Shown here: positions 36,518-48,545 of the stretch, piece after piece
Position numbering within the stretch: the stretch's first letter is position 1
How the letters are laid out: each line of letters starts with the position of its first letter
Source of the DNA: Panopea generosa
Taxonomy: Eukaryota > Mollusca > Bivalvia > Adapedonta > Hiatellidae
NCBI GenBank assembly: GCA_029582155.1
Contig: CM055909.1
Coordinates: forward strand, 17,300,534-17,364,533
DNA length: 64,000 nt
Reading direction: 5' to 3'
The notes under the pieces: model-generated
Seen by the model: the letters and a program-made list of their open reading frames with translations, nothing else
The model's database searches: none
Told to the model about the DNA's origin: nothing
Made by a program: the position numbers and the translations under genes

Positions 36518-36912
36518 GTATTAATAATAATCATCCACAATCAAGTAAGACGGCTATTATGTATATAAAATACGATCACGTTCTATATCTCTCTCCCTTT
36601 ATGAAATTAAATATATATGAATTCACTGTATCTATATGACCCAACGGGTTTATAAATCTTTCCTTTATATAGCATGTGAGTAGTCATGAATCCTTAACTG
36701 GATCCTACACATATAAAGCTATCAGTTCATGTATGTAAATTTGTCCACCCTGTCCAGATGTGTTGCATGTAATTCCATTGTATATAAGTCAGGGTCGACA
36801 CCAAATTTATTGGTTTGGCAGAGGCTTTGATATTGTATCTATGGTTTGCATTGTAGCTAGGCGCACTCGCCGTAGTCTGGTCTGTACATTTATGTCTTGA
36901 TTATTCACAAAT

Positions 36913-36988
<76 letters not shown>

Positions 36989-39900
36989 AGATAATTTTGC
37001 TAGGTGTGTGATTTCAGAGTTGATTTATATATAACCATATCAGAAATGTATCTCCCAGCCTCCTGTCAATTTGTTTACTCTACTGTAAATAGCGGCGGTT
37101 TGCACAGTGGAAATCTTTTTCGACAAGAATTCATTTAACATGGATAAATAAAATGTAAAAAGTAGACAATAGACCATTCTTAATATTATCTCATGAACAT
37201 GCATACCTACACCAGAACGAGGTTAGGAGCACGTCCTATCTTACAGCAACACTAGCGTACATAGAGATTACATGGCTACCTCGGATAATAATTGAGATAT
37301 AAGTTTGACTACATCTGTTAATTTAGATTTGTTGACAGTTTAATTAATGTAAATGTCAAAATACAATATCTAATTATTGATTTTATTAGTTCATAATTTG
37401 AAAATTAAGTTTTTATATCAGTCAGCATATGCATTTCTATACTGGTTAAACCGTGTTTTATGATTTGATAACTGAATGTATTTACAAATTCTCAGGGGTG
37501 TGGGGGATAGAGGATAGGGTCTGCTGTAAATCAATTCATTCAAATCTGACCAGTGTAAACATTCCTGACGATTAAGGCTAATTAACACCTCTCTTTGAAA
37601 GTGATTTAGAAGGGATACAAACTGTCTGTATAATGTCAGGTTCCATGAATATTTGTGCATTACCATGTATACTCATATAAGTGTCCATTGCCTAGAACAC
37701 AACACAACAGTTAACCATTTTTTTTTGTTCAAAGTCTTCTTTTCTTTTTTTTTATAAAACAAAAATAATATGGGGGGAGGGGATATGACATACTAGGGGG
37801 TGTAACAGATCTCAGATAAATAATAAAAAACATATAAAATATGGCAATTAACGTTTTATTTACTCATTATACATGTTCGAACTCATCTTATTACAAGTAT
37901 GTCTCAAAACAATGTCTACATTTAAATAAAGCTTATGATTTACTTTACATATCAGTTGTACAGACAGAAGCAGAGTAGACCCAACTGTTTCGGAAGCTTA
38001 TTGTTAGTGTATGTAGTCATATAGTGGGAGTAATACATTTTCCAGATTGTCAAGTGCAGTCCTGCAAATATATACTTTACAGGTGTACCAATTTATGGGG
38101 ACTATATTTCTGACTTTTTTGTGTCTCTGTCATCATGTTTTCCATATTTTCTCTATGTTCTCAAGCATAGCAATATACTTTTGATTGGATTGGATTCTTC
38201 TGGTTTACAGTGCTGGTTTTATCTTCTTGTTTACAGTGCTGGTTTTATCTTCTGGTTTACAGTGCTGGATTTATTCATACAGTCCATTCCCACCCTAAAA
38301 TGAAAGATACAAATATTATTCAATATTCTAAAATATTGACAATAAATTGTTATATATAATACTATGTTCACATGTCTATAAAATTATGTTTATAAGGCAT
38401 AATACGGTAACACAAATTGTTTCACTTCTCTTTCTTTTATATAACATAATGCGTTGTTACATGCTGCGGTTTATGCATTTATTAAAGAAAAATAGATGTT
38501 TTTAAAGTTTGTATTTATTTCAAATAAAAAACAAACAATAATAAGATATTTAAAATTCATAAAAATAATAGATAGATATATGTAAACATGATAACTTACA
38601 TTGCAATGTAGTCCTCCATCTCGCCTTATTTTGCTTTATACAATTTGTTTATTACACAGGTCCCTAAAAATGTTATGAAAATCAAGGGAAGAATCTGATC
38701 TGCTATCTGATATCCAAAATGGAACAAAATAATTTTGTCCAAGTCTCAAAATATCACCCCAAGTTGATAGGGGTGTAGCCATTTTCCTATGTAGTTACAG
38801 TCGTCTGCTTATCAGCTGGTAGTGTGATGAGCTCCTAACCTCGCTTGGATAATGGAATGTCTGACATGCATATAATTTGAGAGAGGCCTATTATATATAC
38901 ACGTTACAGCTTTTTTCTGGGTACATTCGATACCATTTTATGGTACATCAATGACCTTTTATTCATTGGTTACATGTAGAAAAATATATACAGAAAAGCG
39001 TACTGCAATAGGTAAAAATATCGGCTACAAAAAATAATATCTCTCTCTCACACGCACGCACACACGCACGCATGCACACACGCACGCGTACCTGAAAATT
39101 TCTGAAAACGATCAAAATAAACAATCAAATTAATTCTTCAAACTAAATAACGGACATACAAGTGCAAACACAATGAAAGAACATAAAACGAATAAAATAT
39201 TGATATTCTTAACAGTGACTCAATTTCTTAATCGTCACTCGTCTGCGGTCTTCCCACGTATTGGCTTAATATGTATTTCCCGGTTAACCTTACCAGTTAA
39301 TAAGTACTGACACAAATTGGAAATACTCGTACAACAATTTTAAAAACATGACGAAAAACAGAGTATGAAACACAGCCTGTCATCGCCGAAATAGGTTCAT
39401 ATTTCAAGAACGTGATTAGCCTGTAGAACGGACCCATTGCTCCCGATTGTGGATGTTGATTGGTCAGTTGCTTCAGGGATAGTTTGAATGACGTCATTGT
39501 TTAGAAAGCGTTTAAAAGCTATGACTTGTGGGACAGGTATATAATTTCCTGCTTGTTTTATTGGGGGTTGATAGACCTGGCTCCTGTTTCACCAACATAT
39601 ACTTAAAAACTTAAAAACTTAAATCTAAGAAAAGCAGCCAGGTGATCATGATTTTAGACTGGTTCCAGTTATTCTGCATATTTTGTCAATGATATTGATT
39701 ATATAATAGATAAATAACCAGTCAAAACTTAGTTAAGTTTTTAAGTAATTAAGTAAAATGTTGGTGAAACAGAAGCCTGATTCGGAAGATAGCAGGTTCT
39801 ATATATAGACTAGAACGTCTTACGAACTGACCTATCAACGCTTGTAATTTTGATACTCTTTTGTAATTTAACGTTGTACTTGTCTATACATTTTTTTAGA

Positions 39901-41916
39901 TTATATCATCATTCGGGATATGTTATAACACGCACAAATAAGTATACTTATTGTTATAGGAAGTAAAACAAATTATCCCTGTACATGTATGTAGAAGTAC
40001 GACAAAATATAAAATGTATATTAAGCAGTGTTTACATTAATCCTTCACAGATCGAGGGGCTGTATATACGAGATGGGGAAGGACAGTATGCCCAACAAAC
40101 TCCTCGACACTGTATACAGGTAACGTGCGTTTGCTGTAATGATCTGTTATCAACTGGAACAACTATGACTTAAAACTATCTGATAATACAAGGCACCTGC
40201 TCATTAACAGAACGTTCTTTTGTTTCGTAGTTTTGATTAACTTATAAATTATTATTGGTTATACAAGGGTTGACACTAACTATATTTGACTTGAAAATGT
40301 ATTTTATTCAAAATATTTTAAAAACATGCTTAGCTTAATTTTATGACGATGGTGGATGCAAACCTTATTAAAACAAGAGCACCGCAAGCGGGCAAAGACC
40401 CTCGTCTTTTACAATTAATATGTTGTAAGTGTGTAAAAGTATGGCAATGAAAATTTCGTCTTCGATAAAAAAAGAAATGAGATTGTTTAGTGCAATATAA
40501 CAGATAATCATACTGAGGATTAGACACTATCGCAAAAGTTGTTTCATGGTAAAATGAAATATATGAGCTAAAAACTGTTGACGACGACGATACCGACAAT
40601 GACGAAGCCATGGTCATGACTTAACATTTGACATTCCCCATAGGGAATTTTGTAACGTTAATGTCCAGATGACAGTGAAAAAAAATCTACAGCGTGATTC
40701 GTCATTGTTCCAAGATCTGCCCAGACAGAGCATACCATTTTCAAAAATATAGTTTTGTAACTACAATGTGGTTCCAACCACTATTTCAAAAATCAGAGAT
40801 AATTGACAAGAAATCTCATGTCACAATCACTTTTTCAAAAATGATAGGAATGAATAAATCACTTCTATTGTCCTGAACGAAGAAGAAGACAAACTATGCT
40901 TCTCCTTCTGCATCTTTCTTGTTTTGGGGTATTCAAAGAAAATAATTGTGCTGTGACGCAAACTAGCTCTTCTTTGTGTTGTGTTGTCCAGTGGTAGGGC
41001 GTCGGACTCGGGATCATAGGTTTGATCCTCCGCCACAACCACATGTGGTGTCCATGAACAAGACACTTTATCCGCATATACTCAGTACTGGTTCTACCCA
41101 GGAAGAGTTCGAGCGAGTTTTGTCCAAGTTGTAAGAACAATCGTAGTAAAATAAATAATTTAAAACAAAACAACGAGCTTAAAACAGAAGGGACATCTTC
41201 GAATTAAATGGACTTAACAAGAATGTTTACATATTTACTGTATTTTATATATATTAAAATAACATTGACACAAAATTAACATTTGCAATAAATGGAAATA
41301 TAAAGGTAACGAAGCATTAATATGGAACTGAAAAGTGTTTGGCACAAGTTAATCTGTTAACAAGAACTTATTTTCACGAAATACAATCATTTATACTTGT
41401 TACTGTCGTTTATATACCAGCACCCGGTTTTCACTTTTAGGATATACTGCCGGTAGCTATTACAGTCATAGTGGAGGTATGGTAAACACATTGTGTCTTC
41501 CCATGAAGCCGCAATGGGGAAAATTTCATAGCGGTACCCAGTCGTCTTACATCTACAGTGCAGAATACAACGATGCTAATACTCGGTACCAGTCTATATT
41601 TGGGAAAACACTTTTAGACCAAGATGTACCGTGTGTTGTTTGTCAATCAATCGGTCGACCAACCTTGATGATGATACCCGCGCTTACAGAATGTTTTGAC
41701 GGATGGTTCCTAGAATACTCCGGATACATGATGACGTCACATCATGACCATTCAAAGTCAGATGTTAAATGTCTTGATAATGACCCAGAAGCATTGGTTG
41801 GTCAGAGTGCATCTACAGGTGGGCTACTGTTCTACTTTGTAGAGGCACAGGGTCAGATTCCAGATCCGCCATACGTTAGAGAGAGAGAGTTGACATGTGT
41901 GGTGTGTACACAGTAA
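36202..41916 (+). CDS. Short-chain collagen C4-like type II membrane protein (3 exons, 286 aa)
   Basis: Exons 36202-36517, 40051-40119 and 41441-41916 join in phase 1/phase 1 to 861 nt including the stop. Residues 1-31 are a charged cytosolic N-terminus, about 33-61 one membrane segment, and about 66-106 a Pro/Thr-rich stalk with an N-Y-S sequon at 74. From 109 on is the C-terminal domain typical of mollusc and cnidarian C4-like proteins: YTRWGRTVCP (111-120), Y-T-G-Y-T-A-G-S-Y-Y (127-136), LCLP (146-149), FGKTLLDQDVPCVVC (to 196), ECFDGW, EYSGYMM, FYFVEAQ, and the closing ELTCVVC (278-284). The paired Cys suggest disulphides outside the cell. Family relatives often have Gly-X-Y repeats in the stalk; none is present here. 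The biochemical role of the family is unknown to me. The ATG at 36202 is the first Met in frame. Confidence 0.85.
36916..36986. repeat. (TC)n(TA)n microsatellite in intron 1
   Basis: A (TC)n run of about 40 bp directly joined to a (TA)n run of about 28 bp. Confidence 0.9.
36987..39415. other. Intron 1 of the C4-like gene, mostly unique
   Basis: No exon with the family's features was found here; in particular no Gly-X-Y collagen stretch. A three-unit 26-bp repeat (tttacagtgctggttttatc) lies at 38197-38277 and a CA/CG microsatellite at about 39048-39090. Confidence 0.5.
39416..39575. repeat. Dispersed repeat shared with 57146-57318 (contains a CRE palindrome)
   Basis: Shared blocks in the same order are 'gctcccgatt', 'gttgattggtcagttgct', 'cagggatagtttgaatg', 'cttgtgggacaggtat' and 'atttcctgctt'. 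This copy contains TGACGTCA at about 39489; the other copy does not. It directly abuts the MITE at 39579. The element type is unknown. Confidence 0.6.
39579..39777. mobile_element. MITE with 'GGCT(C/T)CTGTTTCACCAAC' inverted ends
   Basis: This is the best-preserved copy of the family. The left end is ggctcctgtttcaccaac; the reverse complement of the right end is ggcttctgtttcaccaac (17 of 18 match). The inverted similarity continues into 'acttaaaaacttaa'. Length is about 199 bp with no coding content. It lies in intron 1 of the C4-like gene. No confident target duplication is visible. Confidence 0.8.
40051..40119 (+). CDS. C4-like gene, exon 2
   Basis: Acceptor cttcacag|at and donor tacag|gtaacg. 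Its 69 nt complete D106, encode RGAVYTRWGRTVCPTNSSTL plus Y-T, and leave one G of a split Gly. The R-W-G-R-x-x-C-P motif marks the start of the family's extracellular domain, and N-S-S (residues 122-124) is a glycosylation sequon. The frame used differs from the longer overlapping open frame at 39985-40173, which is a shadow. Confidence 0.85.
40373..40900. repeat. Dispersed repeat in intron 2
   Basis: Starts 'caagagcaccgcaagcggg', a motif I associate with interspersed repeats of molluscs. Parts at 40630-40900 ('ccatagg...aatgtc...cagtgaaaaaaaa') resemble 50625-50990 in SLC6 intron 1. Boundaries are uncertain. Confidence 0.35.
40955..41130 (+). mobile_element. tRNA-derived SINE (family 3)
   Basis: The tRNA-like head 'tgtccagtggtagggcgtcgg' and 'ataggtttgatcctccgcc' give A and B boxes. 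The body is 'ggtgtccatgaacaagacac' then 'ctcagtactggttctaccc'. Minus-strand reading frames over it are artefacts. A relative lies at 18290-18392. Confidence 0.65.
41441..41916 (+). CDS. C4-like gene, exon 3 (C-terminal domain)
   Basis: Acceptor ttttag|gatata; the first two bases complete Gly129. It encodes Y-T-A-G-S-Y-Y-S-H-S-G-G and the rest of the domain to the TAA at 41914-41916. It ends ELTCVVCTQ, close to the usual C-terminus of the family. The frame opens upstream of the Met at 41479, which is internal, not a start. Confidence 0.9.
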
Positions 41917-42514
41917 TACACACATCTTCATTATATGTCAGGTGACAATTCATGTACATTTTAGATGTATAAATATTTTGATAAATTTCTGTTTAAATAT
42001 ATTCTCGTTTATAATTATAGGAGCATTTTAAATTACACAACTATTTGTAGAAATTTGTCAAATTTCGATACTCGTGGTAGAGCTTCCAAAGACGATTGTT
42101 AACTTACACTTTTAAAAAAACAACCTTTAAAAATGTTACGATGTGAGAACTGAATAGTTATTGTTGCACGGGTGCTCAACTGCTCAGTTTTAAACCTCGT
42201 GAGCAAATATTGATATAATACTGACTAATATATTTTAATTGAAAAACTCTGACTGCAGAGAATTTACATGAAAGTGCCAATTCCCTAAATCTTAAAAGAG
42301 TATTGGAGAACAGCTCAGCTTTATATTTTGATGCATACACTTTCTTGTACATGAGTTTGATTATGTAAAAGTATGGTTTAAGGTTAATTTTTTTTCTGTC
42401 AATGTATTCAACAATATGCTACAAAGGAGGATGCCGTGTGTTATTATATGTTCTGTTTATTATAAAGTCTTCAAATGAATCATTACCGTTGACCTGAAGA
42501 TCAGTACTTGAAAA

Positions 42515-42520
42515 AATAAA
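42515..42520 (+). terminator. Polyadenylation signal of the C4-like gene
   Basis: AATAAA about 600 nt after the stop, followed within 25-40 nt by a T-rich stretch (ctcgttttatttgagctttt). No earlier canonical AATAAA was noticed in the 3' region. Confidence 0.5.
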
Positions 42521-42540
42521 GATTGTCAAGCAATAACAGT

Positions 42541-43036
42541 GACTCGTTTTATTTGAGCTTTTATAGCTATGGACATGAAGTAGAACCGAGAAGCATCATA
42601 ACATTGATATGAACCTCCGAACTTGTTAACTGTCCTACACCAACGCTATTGAGGAAAAGTTTCTCTTTTTACTATGCTGTCTTTCTTATTCTGTGTTGGG
42701 ACTCATTATACTCCAACAAAATATATTAACAACTTTTTAAGAATTAAAATCTTTTCTTAATATTGATCATTGTATGTTATCTTAATACATGTTCGCAGCA
42801 ATTGTTTGTTTCATCAAATTGAAAGGTAAATCATTGAAACATATATTTTTTGTTAGTAACAACATTGCATAATATAATCTTTTCGCACATAACAACTGTA
42901 TGTTTACTTTGTTTACAATGTGTGTTTAGGGCTGGTAATAATATATTCGATATCTTTACGTCTTGTTTTGCAATTAAAGCAAATGTTACTAAACCCTTAA
43001 CCATATCATTTTATCAAATTTGGGATATCATCAATA
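42541..43036. other. Intergenic, nothing recognised
   Basis: AT-rich, with no motif or repeat identified. Confidence 0.5.
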
Positions 43037-43237
43037 AGATCACTAAACTCTCACCACTAAAGTCATAGGTTCGAGTCACGCTTGTTTAAAAAACTTTATG
43101 TGAGAAATTTTGTCAGTTACTTGCTGAAGGACGGTGGTTCTACTCAGATTCATTCTGTGGACTTCCTAAACCACTAACAATTAATATGCCATATATAACA
43201 TGAAAAGTGTTGAAAATGGCATAAAACCCCATTACAA
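43037..43237 (+). mobile_element. SINE family 1, 5'-truncated
   Basis: 'agatcactaaactctcacc', B-box-like 'ataggttcgagtcacgc', 'cttgctgaaggacggtggtt', and the 3' end 'atgccatatataacatg...tggcataaaaccccatt'. This copy has a single tail unit, so the tail is not inherently an array. Confidence 0.7.
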
Positions 43238-44042
43238 ACCCCCAAAATACATTCTTTATTAAGCTTTAGCTGTTTGGATGTATATATAAAATACATGAGT
43301 ATTTGATTATGTGGACATGATTTCTGGAGATTAAGACCTAAATTCAAACATTTAAGCATCGATTTGTACATACCTAACCATCCACTTTTTTAACATATCA
43401 ATTATGATTGGTGTGTGGCATAACACCCATAAATATTTGTTTAGCAAATAATATCTGCCTATGTTGTGTTTAACTATAGCGGAACCTTGTTCTGAAAGGC
43501 TAGACTGGTCCAAGTTGTGTTGAATTTAATGAAAAAATTTAACACACAGAAAAATGCAAACAATTACATTTTGTACATCTATACTGTACATTACTACTCG
43601 ATTTCAAACGAAAAACCTTGTTGTTAAACGGGAAACATGGCCTATTATTAAGTTTGAGGGATATCTAATAGTTGAACAACGCGGAGTTCTGTTAATTAAT
43701 TGCTTGTTATGATATATCCGATCACCCAGTGGTATGACGCTTTACTGCTGAATGAATTGTCTGCATAGCGGATCGCATGTACGACGACTTATTACGCTGA
43801 CTGCCCTAATATACTAGTACCTGAACTACGTACTATTACTGCAAAAGGCGCAAATTTCCATACAAAAATGTGCATATACTGACAATATAAACACTGATAT
43901 TGATGATGCCATTCATAAATAAGCATGCACGATCTGTCACAAAACCTGTGTCACTCAAGTAAAGATTTCAAGCTAGTCGGAATGTATTGATTTTGATTAT
44001 AATTATTTAATAAATCTAATATCGAACATGTTTAAACGTAAT
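43238..44042. other. Intergenic, nothing recognised
   Basis: No coding motif or delimitable repeat. Confidence 0.5.
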
Positions 44043-44233
44043 TGACCTTACACGAGAGCGACCATCGTTCCACGCTTTGGCCACGTGGCGCTTTTTGTCC
44101 AAATAAATACATTGTAATACAATGTACTTACTTAGAGACGGTTCGCTTGTCCTAGGAAAATGGCATGGTAGAACCAAATATCGATCCCTGGTTGGATTAT
44201 TTACTTGTTTGATTGACTGTCCGTGTCAGGTCA
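44043..44233. mobile_element. MITE with 'TGACCT' inverted ends
   Basis: Starts tgaccttacacgagag and ends ccgtgtcaggtca (reverse complement tgacctgacacgg). The interior shares 'cttgtttgattgac' and 'ggaaaatg' with the copy at 55095-55279. About 190 bp, non-coding. Confidence 0.6.
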
Positions 44234-45993
44234 GTAATAATGAATTATAAATTTAAAGTAGGTTTAAAAGTTTTTTATGAACCGAGCGTGCAGTCCATGT
44301 GCTTGACCATGTGTTCGACACAATTCTAAAAATAACCAAGAAATTATGACAATTTTAACAAAATGAAACCAACGGTTGTGCTTTATTATCTATAATACTT
44401 ATGCAACATAAATTGTTAAACCATTTTTTTACATGTTTGTGATTACTCTGTGGTAAATAAATAAAAAAAAATAAAATAAAACTCCTTCTCACATATACAG
44501 CTTTCAAAGAAAAGTAACTCTTTATACATCCCCTGCTCGCTGACTACGGTTATCCCACTTTTATGTAAAAATGCGGTAATAATATTCTTATCCGTGTTCA
44601 TAGAACAACGTATAAAATTCGGACAAAAGCAGATAACACCATGAGCCCGAACACTTCATTTACATTTGTACTACTGGTGAACCTTTACGAAACGGGAGCA
44701 GATGATGAGCTTAGTGTCATCAATATTGTAAAAAAACGCGTTAATTATAAGCTATTTTACAATTTATTCATATTTTACTAGTATTTAGTTCCAATAAATT
44801 GTGCACCATGCAGCATGTAATCATTTAAAACTGTATTTAGCAATAAATCGATAAAAAGTGTTAAATGGAGAACGTTTTGTTCTCCTATAAAACTCCTTTA
44901 AAATGGAAATCTTCCTCGTGATCAAATCGGGCAACACAGAGACAATGCGGAATAGCCATAGCGCACATTAACTAAAACTGTCACTCGCAGTAATGTTGAA
45001 CTGCAATTCAACTTATTGAACTTATTCATGTTTATATTGTTTCCATTTAATAAATGCCATATTTGTGAAATCAGTTATAATATAGACAGCGGTAGCTCGC
45101 AACACATGTCGGAACTAGCAAGGTGTTCAAGGTGTCAATTATAGGCACATAGTGGTTCAGTATAAGCGCTTACCAATAATAAGCACATAAAAGTGTCACT
45201 AAAATTAATATAAGCGCTTATTTGCCAGATTCTACAGTATTGTCATAATTTACATGAAAAAAACATTTGTTTGAAAATTTACATAGGCAAACAGTTAAAA
45301 TTTGATAAAAAAATACCTATTGTTTATGTTACTGTACGCAAGTGAACAGCGTCCATAAAAACAAAGTAATATGAATTTAGTATGAAATGGAATGCTAGAA
45401 AGGATAATGAATAATTCTATGTCTCCTCTTCATGAAAAAACACATGAGAACAACATATAACAAACTACACATACGCTTATATTGAACATTGTATATTAAC
45501 TAGTCTTACGACATTATAGAGTACGCCATTACAAAGTATAACAATAACTTCCAACTGTTTTGATGGTGTACATAATGAAATGCGTACTGCAATCTGCCCC
45601 CATCCGCCCCGCCCCCTCTAGGAAATCGATTTGTCCGTGGTCAACTTATTTAACTTGCGGATTATTTAACTTTACTGAACGGACTTTATACTTGCTAAAA
45701 TATATAGTTTGTGTTTACAAAGTTTAAATGTAATACGAATCGTAATATTTATATAATCAGTTACGGACATCGATACTTTGTCAAAGTGATGGATCCTGAA
45801 CTTTCTATGGACGTGCTTGGCAAAACATTTAAAGTGCGCTTTGATGATACGAAAATTCACATATGCTGTTGGGAAAAATCGGCAATGATATTTCTAGGTT
45901 TAGAAAATTTAGAAAATGTATGAAATTAGTTATGTTTATATGAAATTAGAGTGTGTATATGTAAGTAGTAAATATAAGATAACTCATCTGATG
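44234..45993. other. Intergenic; one unassigned 70-codon frame at 45711-45923
   Basis: Mostly AT-rich and unique. The frame at 45711-45923 contains MDPELSMDVLGKTFKVRF and WEKSAMIFLGLENLENV. Its composition is more protein-like than that of its neighbours, but no family is recognised and no splice signals stand out. It could be an exon of an unknown gene or chance. Confidence 0.3.
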
Positions 45994-46190
45994 TATTGAT
46001 TGATTGATTGAAAATTTAGCGTCATTTTATGCCATCGAGGGCTAACAGACGATCAGTTAACCTAACCACTGGTTTATGGGATCCTTGAAGGTTAACTAAT
46101 ACTGTAGTATACCCCATCTCCGCAAGTAACTGATAACTTTCCCACTTGAATCAGTGGTGAGAGACGAATGATAATGACGTATTCCAGATT
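45994..46190 (-). mobile_element. SINE family 2, minus strand, 5'-truncated
   Basis: Begins with (TTGA)n, the reverse complement of the tail, then 'tttagcgtcattttatgcc', 'ctggtttatgggatcc' and 'gacgaatgataatgacg'. The tRNA-like head is missing, as expected from incomplete reverse transcription. Confidence 0.75.
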
Positions 46191-46397
46191 GCTTTAGTTT
46201 TCTATTATGGAACTAACAATGACTCTCTAGCACTGTAGGTTGCCACAACTTGGAAATATAAACAAACAACTTAATCACCAAGCCTCGTTCTGGGAAATTC
46301 TTTAATATCATGAGATAATATTAACATGGCCTAATAATAGATAAAAAAATATAAAAAATACGCAGTAATATTATCTAGCAAGCATTTTGTACCACCT

Positions 46398-46500
46398 TTC
46401 AAAGTTTCAAGTTTCAAAGTTTATTGGCAACTTCGCAAGACATTTTGCCTTTGGCCATTTACAATGATTACAGAAATATGGCAAAGACAATAATATACAG
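46398..46500 (-). mobile_element. Retroposon 3' end, minus strand
   Basis: Read on the minus strand, the segment ends 'gccaataaactttgaaac' + 'ttgaaactttgaaagg', a short tandem tail. Mollusc non-LTR retroposons commonly end with this kind of tail. The region up to about 46830 may be the adjoining 3' part; no reverse transcriptase motif was found. Confidence 0.45.
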
Positions 46501-47639
46501 TTAAAAACAATGCAAATAACTATATGATGTAAGTAGAATATAGATTAAGAAACAGTCAAAGTTCCAAGAGTAGTTTTTCTAATGATTAATGCTTCTTTGA
46601 TGAATTTAGAAAGTTTAAACAACATCTTTTTATTTTTTGTTGACATACAAGTATTGAATTTGGGTACTGAATGCCATGATATATGCCCTAAATATATTTT
46701 CCTCATATCAGTTTACCTTGTACAACATAAGATTAAATGATACTCAGATTCAATTACATTTTGATTACACAATTTACATCAACGGATTTCTCTATCGATT
46801 CCATTAATTCTACCAAATTCTAATGAGTGTGATTATCAATATAAAACATTTGCCAACTTTGTCGTATATTTTATTTAAATCAATCATCTTACAATTTAGA
46901 GTCGAAACAAACTTCAATATAGACATTATTGTACACATTATTGTACATATGTACACCAACAGCAAACTTAGTTATTGACAAACAACACATAAACACATAT
47001 TGCTTTAATTGTGAAATATGTGTCATTGTTATCAATAAATTGTATTTTGGAATATTATTTCTCGTAAATTGTGTCAGATACGCAATCAGATAACAAGTAT
47101 GTTTCCAGAAGCTGTCTCCTGGGCAACAACTATAATGCTTGACTGAAACAGTTTACTCTTCAACATTTTAGATAATTTTCAAATGGCCTTCTGTTATTTG
47201 AAATATGCATCGCTATCACCACGAGATCCGGTACGTTTGTCTCTAGAATAAGATTTTTTTGTCCAACAGAAACGAGGCAGCGTTCAAATGACAAATTACA
47301 AACACAAATAACGTTCAGAATATTCATACTAATTACAGTATATATAGTGACAAGTGACAACACTGGAATGGTTAACAGTTTGAAAACAACCCATGACCGA
47401 TCATATATTATACACAAGCAAGCCATGGCGAGATTAAGAATATCTCAAACAAACTAACTCTGTATTTATTTTTAAAATTACTTTTTAAAAATGCGTTCCT
47501 GGGAAAATAATCCAACGTATGCAACTTAACGTACGAGACTGAGGAAGAATAAATGCAAATAATTAGCCGTATAAACGAAATTACAATACAAGAGAGAGAA
47601 TGAGTAAATTGAAACGACAATACTCTTGAATAGCCTAAG
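46501..47639. other. Intergenic, nothing recognised
   Basis: No gene. The minus-strand frames at 47160-47426 and 47408-47620 lack recognisable motifs. Confidence 0.45.
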
Positions 47640-48545
47640 ATGTCAACAGATGTGAACGATGTATTACACAGGTGACCGTAGGAGAAACTGCACCTTAACC
47701 CGAGGCGTCGACAGAATTTAAAAGAATTATTACAAATGTGACCCTAACAACTTACTTGAGACTTCAACATAGATAAACAAAGTGTTACACCGATGACTCT
47801 ACGAGAAACTGTCCCCTAACATGTAACTATGATAGAGATTACAATGTGTTACACATGTAATCCTTTGAGAAACGCTACCTTAACAGAGATAAACGAAGTT
47901 TTACAAAAGTGATCCTGGAAGACCTGAGACGTCGACAGAATTGAACGAAGTGTTACACAAGTGACTCTGGGCGAAAACTACCCCTTAACCTGAGACGTTG
48001 ACATGGATGAACGAAGCGTTACTCAGGAAACTCTGGGAGAAAACTGCCCCTTAACCTGAGACGTTGACATAGATGAACGAAGTGTTACTCAGGAAACTCT
48101 GAGAGAAAACTGCCCCTTAACTTGAGACGTTGACATGGATGAACGAAGTGTTACTCAGGAAACTCTGGGATAAAAATTGCCCCTTAACCTGAGACGTTGA
48201 CATGGGTGCACGAAATGTTACTCAGGAAACTCTGGAAGAAAACTGCCCCTTAACCTGAGACGTTGACATGGATGAACGAAGTGTTACTCAGGAAACTCTG
48301 GGAGAAAAACCTCCCCTTTAACCTGAGACGTTGACATGGATGAACGATGTGTTACACAGGTGGTGATTTAGAGTGAAACGGTTCCATAACTTAAGACATT
48401 GACACAGGTGTATGATGTGTATCTCAGATGAAAGAAAACTCCCTTTAACATGGGACTTTAGTAGAGGTAAACAAAGTGTTAGACAGGTGGACCTGGGAGG
48501 AAATGCCCCTTGACACAAGATGCCAACAGTGGTGTTCGCACATTT
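47640..48545. repeat. 66-bp tandem array, about 13 units
   Basis: The unit is 'cctgagacgttgacatggat' + 'gaacgaagtgttactcagga' + 'aactctgggagaaaactgcc' + 'ccttaa'. The centre (about 47930-48350) is nearly homogeneous and both edges are diverged, the usual pattern of unequal exchange. Confidence 0.9.

Noticed and set aside
36335-36639. Extension of the first C4-like exon beyond 36517 and the overlapping frame at 36335-36568
   Set aside because: The consensus donor at 36518 and the exact phase match to 40051 show that the extension is intronic; the other frame is a shadow.
40827-41173. Two minus-strand frames of about 80-100 codons
   Set aside because: They cover a tRNA-derived SINE and flanking A-rich sequence. 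No motif is present.
47160-47620. Two overlapping minus-strand frames of 70-88 codons
   Set aside because: No domain, no splice sites in register, and AT-rich chance composition.
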